DNA from: CAZSXU01 sp964610505
Lineage (GTDB): Bacteria; Arandabacterota; Arandabacteria; JAGLYR01
Length of the DNA: 64,000 nucleotides
Assembly: GCA_964610505.1 (NCBI GenBank)
Contig: CAZSXU010000015.1
Location: 1 to 64,000, forward strand
Direction of reading: 5' to 3'
The notes beneath the pieces are model-generated. The model was not told the origin of the DNA, did not search any database, and saw only the letters and a program-made list of their open reading frames with translations. Numbering within the stretch: the first letter of the stretch is position 1; every line of letters starts with the position of its first letter. Positions 60,877 to 64,000 of the stretch are shown here, piece after piece. The position numbers and the translations under genes are program-made.

Positions 60877-60904
60877 ACCGAGAATGATCCAGTGTTCTTG
60901 GGCC

Positions 60905-60935
60905 AAGCCCCCCGGCGAATCACCGGGGGGCTTTG
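60905..60935 (+). terminator. rho-independent terminator of csp1
   Basis: AAGCCCCCCGG pairs with CCGGGGGGCTT over 11 bp with a 7-base loop, followed by a short T stretch. Confidence 0.8.
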
Positions 60936-61004
60936 GTGTTTCCAGGCGTGTGTGCCGGTTCTCGCCCGGGCCCGCGCCGCGGGAAGCACTCGGCGAGATG
61001 ATTG

Positions 61005-61032
61005 CCTTTCACCCTTCAACTTTCAACTCTCT
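61005..61032. repeat. heptanucleotide array (CTTTCAA type)
   Basis: Four 7-base units, CCTTTCA, CCCTTCA, ACTTTCA and ACTCTCT, run end to end in the spacer between the two csp genes. It is related, on the other strand, to the array at 24566. Confidence 0.7.
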
Positions 61033-61292
61033 GCAGTAGAGGCCGGCCCGCTCTGCCCCATCATGAAGGGTTTGGCCCCCTCACGCGATCGCTTGCTCTC
61101 GCCCTCTTGTTCTGCCTGCCTCGCCGCAGTAGGGAGATTCGCAGATTTTGGGCTTGAGTTTTGGGTCTTGGATGTCGATGAGCAATAGTGGAGACCTGTC
61201 ACTCGGCCCCGTTTGTTCGCGCAGGGCGGGAGGCGAGGGTCAAGGATCAACAAGGATTGTCGGGCTTTGGGACCGGCAAGGGAGTTGGAGTT

Positions 61293-61316
61293 AGCTAGAT
61301 GCGCACAGTTCGGCAG
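61293..61316 (+). promoter_or_regulatory. csp2 5' element complementary to its 3' UTR
   Basis: AGCTAGAT (61293-61300) and GTTCGGCAG (61308-61316) repeat the csp1 5' element, again a few bases before the Shine-Dalgarno, while the bases between differ. Confidence 0.65.
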
Positions 61317-61336
61317 TGATAGGAGGGCGCAAGAGT

Positions 61337-61537
61337 ATGGCGCGTGGAAAAGTAAAATGGTTCAACGAGAACAAGGGGTACGGTTTCATCGAGCAGGAAG
61401 ACGGCGCCGACGTGTTTGTTCACTTCTCGGCGATCAGCCAAGAGGGATTCAAGACCCTTTCCGAGGGAGAAGACGTCGAGTTCGAAGTCACGCAGGGCGA
61501 GAAGGGGCCCCAGGCCGTCAACGTCCGGAGAGCCTAG
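61337..61537 (+). CDS. cold-shock domain protein (CspA family), copy 2
   Basis: The 66-residue protein is very similar to copy 1 (same RNP1 and RNP2 motifs) with changes mainly near the C-terminus. AGGAGGG precedes ATG 61337. A clear promoter was not found. It lies 563 bases downstream of csp1, behind that gene's terminator. Confidence 0.97.
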   Translation: MARGKVKWFNENKGYGFIEQEDGADVFVHFSAISQEGFKTLSEGEDVEFEVTQGEKGPQAVNVRRA

Positions 61538-61608
61538 CTCTCTCGATACGTTGCGGTTCCCCTGTTTGTCCGGGCGTGAGGTTTGGAAGAGAATCACGGT
61601 TATCCCGA

Positions 61609-61633
61609 CTGCCAACGTCGTAGGGATCTAGCT
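61609..61633 (+). promoter_or_regulatory. csp2 3' element complementary to its 5' UTR
   Basis: CTGCCAAC (61609-61616) and ATCTAGCT (61626-61633) again match, in reverse complement, the GTTCGGCAG and AGCTAGAT boxes of the csp2 5' element, while the intervening 3' UTR has diverged between the two copies. Confidence 0.65.
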
Positions 61634-61666
61634 GCAATCCAGGGATGTTGCCCGTCCTTGGAATGA

Positions 61667-61704
61667 GGCCCCCCAGGCCACAGACCTGGGGGGCCTGCTC
61701 TTTT
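61667..61704 (+). terminator. rho-independent terminator of csp2
   Basis: GGCCCCCCAGG pairs with CCTGGGGGGCC over 11 bp with a 7-base loop, followed by TGCTCTTTT. Confidence 0.8.
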
Positions 61705-61722
61705 CCGCGGCCCGAAGACGCC

Positions 61723-61763
61723 CCGAATCGAATCCCGCAGGGTGGCGGCGGGATTCGATTCGG
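61723..61763. repeat. perfect 16-bp inverted repeat
   Basis: CCGAATCGAATCCCGC (61723-61738) and its exact reverse complement (61748-61763) flank a 9-base loop. There is no T-tract. It lies 160 bases before the secA promoter and could be a DNA-level operator or an RNA stem in read-through transcripts. Confidence 0.75.
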
Positions 61764-61890
61764 CTCCGTCCACGGGGCACGCACCGGTCTCCGGGAGCCG
61801 GAGACTTGGGAAATGGATGGTTCGATCGTGCCGCTTTCATGGATCTTCCGTCCTTTGCGGATCACCGGGAACTGTGCACCAAGAAATCAC

Positions 61891-61919
61891 TTGCGCCGCG
61901 GGCGGGCACGCCTTAGATT
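61891..61919 (+). promoter_or_regulatory. promoter for secA
   Basis: TTGCGC and TAGATT are spaced by 17 bases, and the transcript would start near 61926, about 37 bases before the start codon. Confidence 0.5.
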
Positions 61920-61962
61920 CGGTACGGGTTGAGCCCAAACTTCCTTTTCCACCGAACGAGCC

Positions 61963-64000
61963 ATGCTGAACAAACTCATCGCCAAGGTCTTCGGGACCAA
62001 GCACGAACGCGACATTCGCAGGATCCGCCCGTTGGTGGGCGAGATCAATCGAATTGCTCAAACCTACCGCGTCCTCGGAGATGCCGAACTTCGGGCAAAG
62101 ACCGGAGAATTCCGCGCGCGACTCCGTTCCGGGGAGACCGTCGATGACCTCCTGCCCGAGGCCTTCGCGGCCGTCAAGGAGACCTGCCGCCGGCTGACGG
62201 GCAAGACATGGAAAGTCTGCGGTCTCGACGTGACCTGGGACATGGTTCCCTTCGACGTGCAGCTGATCGGGGCTGTGGTCCTCCATCAGGGGAAGATCGC
62301 CGAGATGGCCACAGGCGAAGGAAAGACTCTGGTTGCAACCATGCCGGTCTATCTCAACGCGCTCACCGGGAAAGGCGTGCACCTGGTCACGGTCAACGAC
62401 TACCTTGCACTTCGCGATTCGGAATGGATGGGCAAGATCTACGAGTTCCTGGGGCTCTCGGTCGGTTGCATTCAGCATGATATGGAGCCTCCCGAGAGAC
62501 GGGTGAAGTATCGCGCGGACATCACCTATGGGACGAACAACGAGTTTGGTTTCGACTACCTGCGTGACAACATGGCTGTCCGCGCGGAGGACCGCGTACA
62601 GAGAGGACACCACTACACGATCGTGGACGAGGTCGACAGTGTCCTCGTGGACGAGGCCCGGACCCCTCTCATCATCTCGGGCCCGGTGGGCCACAGCGAG
62701 GATCAGAAGTTTTCGAAACTGAAACCTCTGGTCGAGCGGCTGGTCAAGAGACAGACACTCCTGGTCAACGAGGTTCTCAGCGAGGCAGAGGGGTTGCTTA
62801 CCGAGGGTGAAGACTACGAGGCGGGCATCCGTCTGCTTCAGGTACACCGTGCGGCGCCGAAGAACAAGCGGTTCATGAAGCTTCTCCAGCGACCGGGCGT
62901 GAAAAAGCTCATCAACCAGGTGGAAGCCGATTACATGCGGGAACGGCGCCTTCCCATGGTCGACGAGGATTTGTACTTCAGCATTGACGAGAAGGCCAAT
63001 ATCACGGGTCTGAGCGACAAGGGGCGGGAGTTCCTCTCGCCGGGAGAGAAGGAGCTTTTCGTTCTCCCGGACCTGAGCGTAGGGCTGGAGGAGATCGACT
63101 GCAATGAGACCGTAGGCACGGAAGAGAAGGCTCGAAAGAAGGAAGAACTCCACCGCTTGTACGCCGAGCGAAGCGACACGGTCCATGCATTGGGCCAGTT
63201 GTTGAAGGCCTACTCACTCTTCGAGCGGGATGTCGAATACGTGGTCCAGGCCGGCAAGGTCCTCATCGTGGATCAATTCACGGGACGCCTGATGCCGGGA
63301 CGGAGGTTCAGCGACGGTCTTCATCAGGCCCTGGAAGCGAAGGAAGGGGTGACCGTTGAGCGGGAAACCCAGACGTTCGCAACCATCACGCTTCAAAACT
63401 ACTTCCGAATGTACGATAAGCTGGCGGGAATGACGGGAACGGCGGAGACGGAGGCCGGCGAGCTGTGGGAAATCTACAAGCTGGACGTGGTCGTCATCCC
63501 CACCAACGAGGCCGTTCGGCGGATGGACTACAATGACGTCATCTATCGAACGAAGCGCGAGAAGTACAACGCCATCGTGGAAGAGATCGCGGTGCTCTAC
63601 GAGATGGGGCGCCCGGTGTTGGTGGGGACCGTCTCGGTGGAGGTTTCCGAAGTTCTGAGCCGAATGCTGAAGATGCGGAAGATCCCGCACAACGTTCTGA
63701 ATGCGAAGCATCACCAGCGGGAAGCGGAGATCGTTGCGCTGGCCGGGCACAAGCAGGCGGTGACCATTGCCACGAACATGGCGGGCCGCGGAACCGATAT
63801 CAAGCTCGGCTCAGGGGTCGTCACCTGTGATACCTGTTGTCTCTTCTGTGAGACCAAAGACTGCGATCGTTGTGAGCATGAGCGCAAGGACTGTGAGCGG
63901 GAGGTGCCCTGCGGGCTCCACATCGTTGGCACCGAGCGACACGAGAGCCGGCGCATCGACCGCCAGCTCCGGGGGCGGTCGGGGCGTCAGGGCGATCCCG
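61963..64000 (+). CDS. secA: preprotein translocase ATPase SecA (5' part, cut by window end)
   Basis: SecA drives proteins through SecYEG. The first 679 codons are present and the gene runs off the window. Visible parts are Walker A in EMATGEGKTLVA (near residue 110), the NDYLALRDSEWMG stretch, VDEVDSVLVDEARTPLIISGP, the preprotein cross-linking region, and the second helicase domain with ATNMAGRGTDIKLG and GTERHESRRIDRQLRGRSGRQGDP. Between these last two motifs lies an insertion of about 30 residues with 8 cysteines (63820-63912), where typical SecA has only a few residues. It is preceded by its own promoter. The ribosome binding site before ATG 61963 is weak. Confidence 0.96.
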   Translation, partial: MLNKLIAKVFGTKHERDIRRIRPLVGEINRIAQTYRVLGDAELRAKTGEFRARLRSGETVDDLLPEAFAAVKETCRRLTGKTWKVCGLDVTWDMVPFDVQLIGAVVLHQGKIAEMATGEGKTLVATMPVYLNALTGKGVHLVTVNDYLALRDSEWMGKIYEFLGLSVGCIQHDMEPPERRVKYRADITYGTNNEFGFDYLRDNMAVRAEDRVQRGHHYTIVDEVDSVLVDEARTPLIISGPVGHSEDQKFSKLKPLVERLVKRQTLLVNEVLSEAEGLLTEGEDYEAGIRLLQVHRAAPKNKRFMKLLQRPGVKKLINQVEADYMRERRLPMVDEDLYFSIDEKANITGLSDKGREFLSPGEKELFVLPDLSVGLEEIDCNETVGTEEKARKKEELHRLYAERSDTVHALGQLLKAYSLFERDVEYVVQAGKVLIVDQFTGRLMPGRRFSDGLHQALEAKEGVTVERETQTFATITLQNYFRMYDKLAGMTGTAETEAGELWEIYKLDVVVIPTNEAVRRMDYNDVIYRTKREKYNAIVEEIAVLYEMGRPVLVGTVSVEVSEVLSRMLKMRKIPHNVLNAKHHQREAEIVALAGHKQAVTIATNMAGRGTDIKLGSGVVTCDTCCLFCETKDCDRCEHERKDCEREVPCGLHIVGTERHESRRIDRQLRGRSGRQGDP

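Larger units (their letters stand above)
60774..61336. other. 563-base spacer between csp1 and csp2
   Basis: It contains the stop-codon hairpin of csp1, the 3' element, the csp1 terminator, a heptamer array (61005-61032) and the csp2 5' element. The rest (about 61040-61290) shows no gene, and no clear promoter for csp2 was found. Confidence 0.6.
61538..61962. other. 425-base spacer between csp2 and secA
   Basis: It holds the csp2 3' element, the csp2 terminator, a perfect 16-bp inverted repeat and the secA promoter (all listed). No gene was seen. Confidence 0.6.

Overview
The window is a 64 kb stretch of high-GC, gene-dense bacterial chromosome from a diderm (Gram-negative-type) organism. 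It encodes LPS export (LptC, LptB, LptF, LptG), a SprA-type outer-membrane translocon protein and a secreted protein with a type IX-like C-terminal sorting domain. The same window holds GH57, HPr/HprK/EI with no PTS permease, and an archaeal-type class V FBP aldolase/phosphatase. Together these suggest a member or relative of the FCB superphylum, in the style of Eisenbacteria, Krumholzibacteria or Gemmatimonadota. This placement is inference. A 100-N scaffold gap flanked by identical 55-bp ends suggests a metagenome-assembled or draft genome.

Layout. Positions 1-9.7 kb are an accessory region of secreted or envelope proteins, a RibD_C reductase, a small carbonic-anhydrase-like protein, a CPBP protease and a truncated serine hydrolase, scattered with short dispersed repeats. 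From 10.0 to 16.6 kb lies lptC-lptB-rpoN-[lpdA-lipA]-hpf-hprK. From 16.6 to 24.6 kb lie GH57, ptsH, ptsI, a bifunctional phosphoglucose/phosphomannose isomerase, a sugar nucleotidyltransferase and metK. From 24.6 to 25.1 kb is repeat-filled DNA, then a methyltransferase. Genes lptF-lptG (minus strand) diverge from the 6-kb sprA-like gene (28.6-34.7 kb). From 34.9 to 50.4 kb is a long translation/RNA operon: rimP-nusA-infB-DUF503-rbfA-nrnA-truB-ribF-rpsO-pnp-M16 peptidase-polysaccharide deacetylase-ubiA-asnS. After the gap come a membrane protein, comEC and a convergent fbp. Then purN-purC-purH-guaA, two cold-shock genes and the 5' part of secA (cut by the window end).

How the genes work together. 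HprK, HPr and EI without an EII permease look like a regulatory PTS, next to carbohydrate enzymes (GH57, PGI/PMI). LptB/C/F/G cover most of the inner-membrane LPS export machine. SprA plus the sorting-domain protein point to type IX-like secretion. The rimP-pnp block is the classic NusA/IF2 operon.

Most interesting observations: (1) two cold-shock genes whose 5' and 3' untranslated regions carry the same mutually complementary elements, which could close each mRNA end to end beside the Shine-Dalgarno; (2) minisatellite-like arrays (36-42 bp) that start on the stop codon of the upstream gene at four gene junctions; (3) several unrelated intergenic arrays that all have a 7-nt period; (4) a shared C-terminal motif ending W-G-x-V-K-x-[ML]-[YW]-R in two otherwise different secreted proteins; (5) a cysteine-rich insertion in SecA; (6) a NusA acidic tail directly upstream of an IF2 basic head. 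No tRNA, rRNA, CRISPR array or complete insertion sequence was seen.
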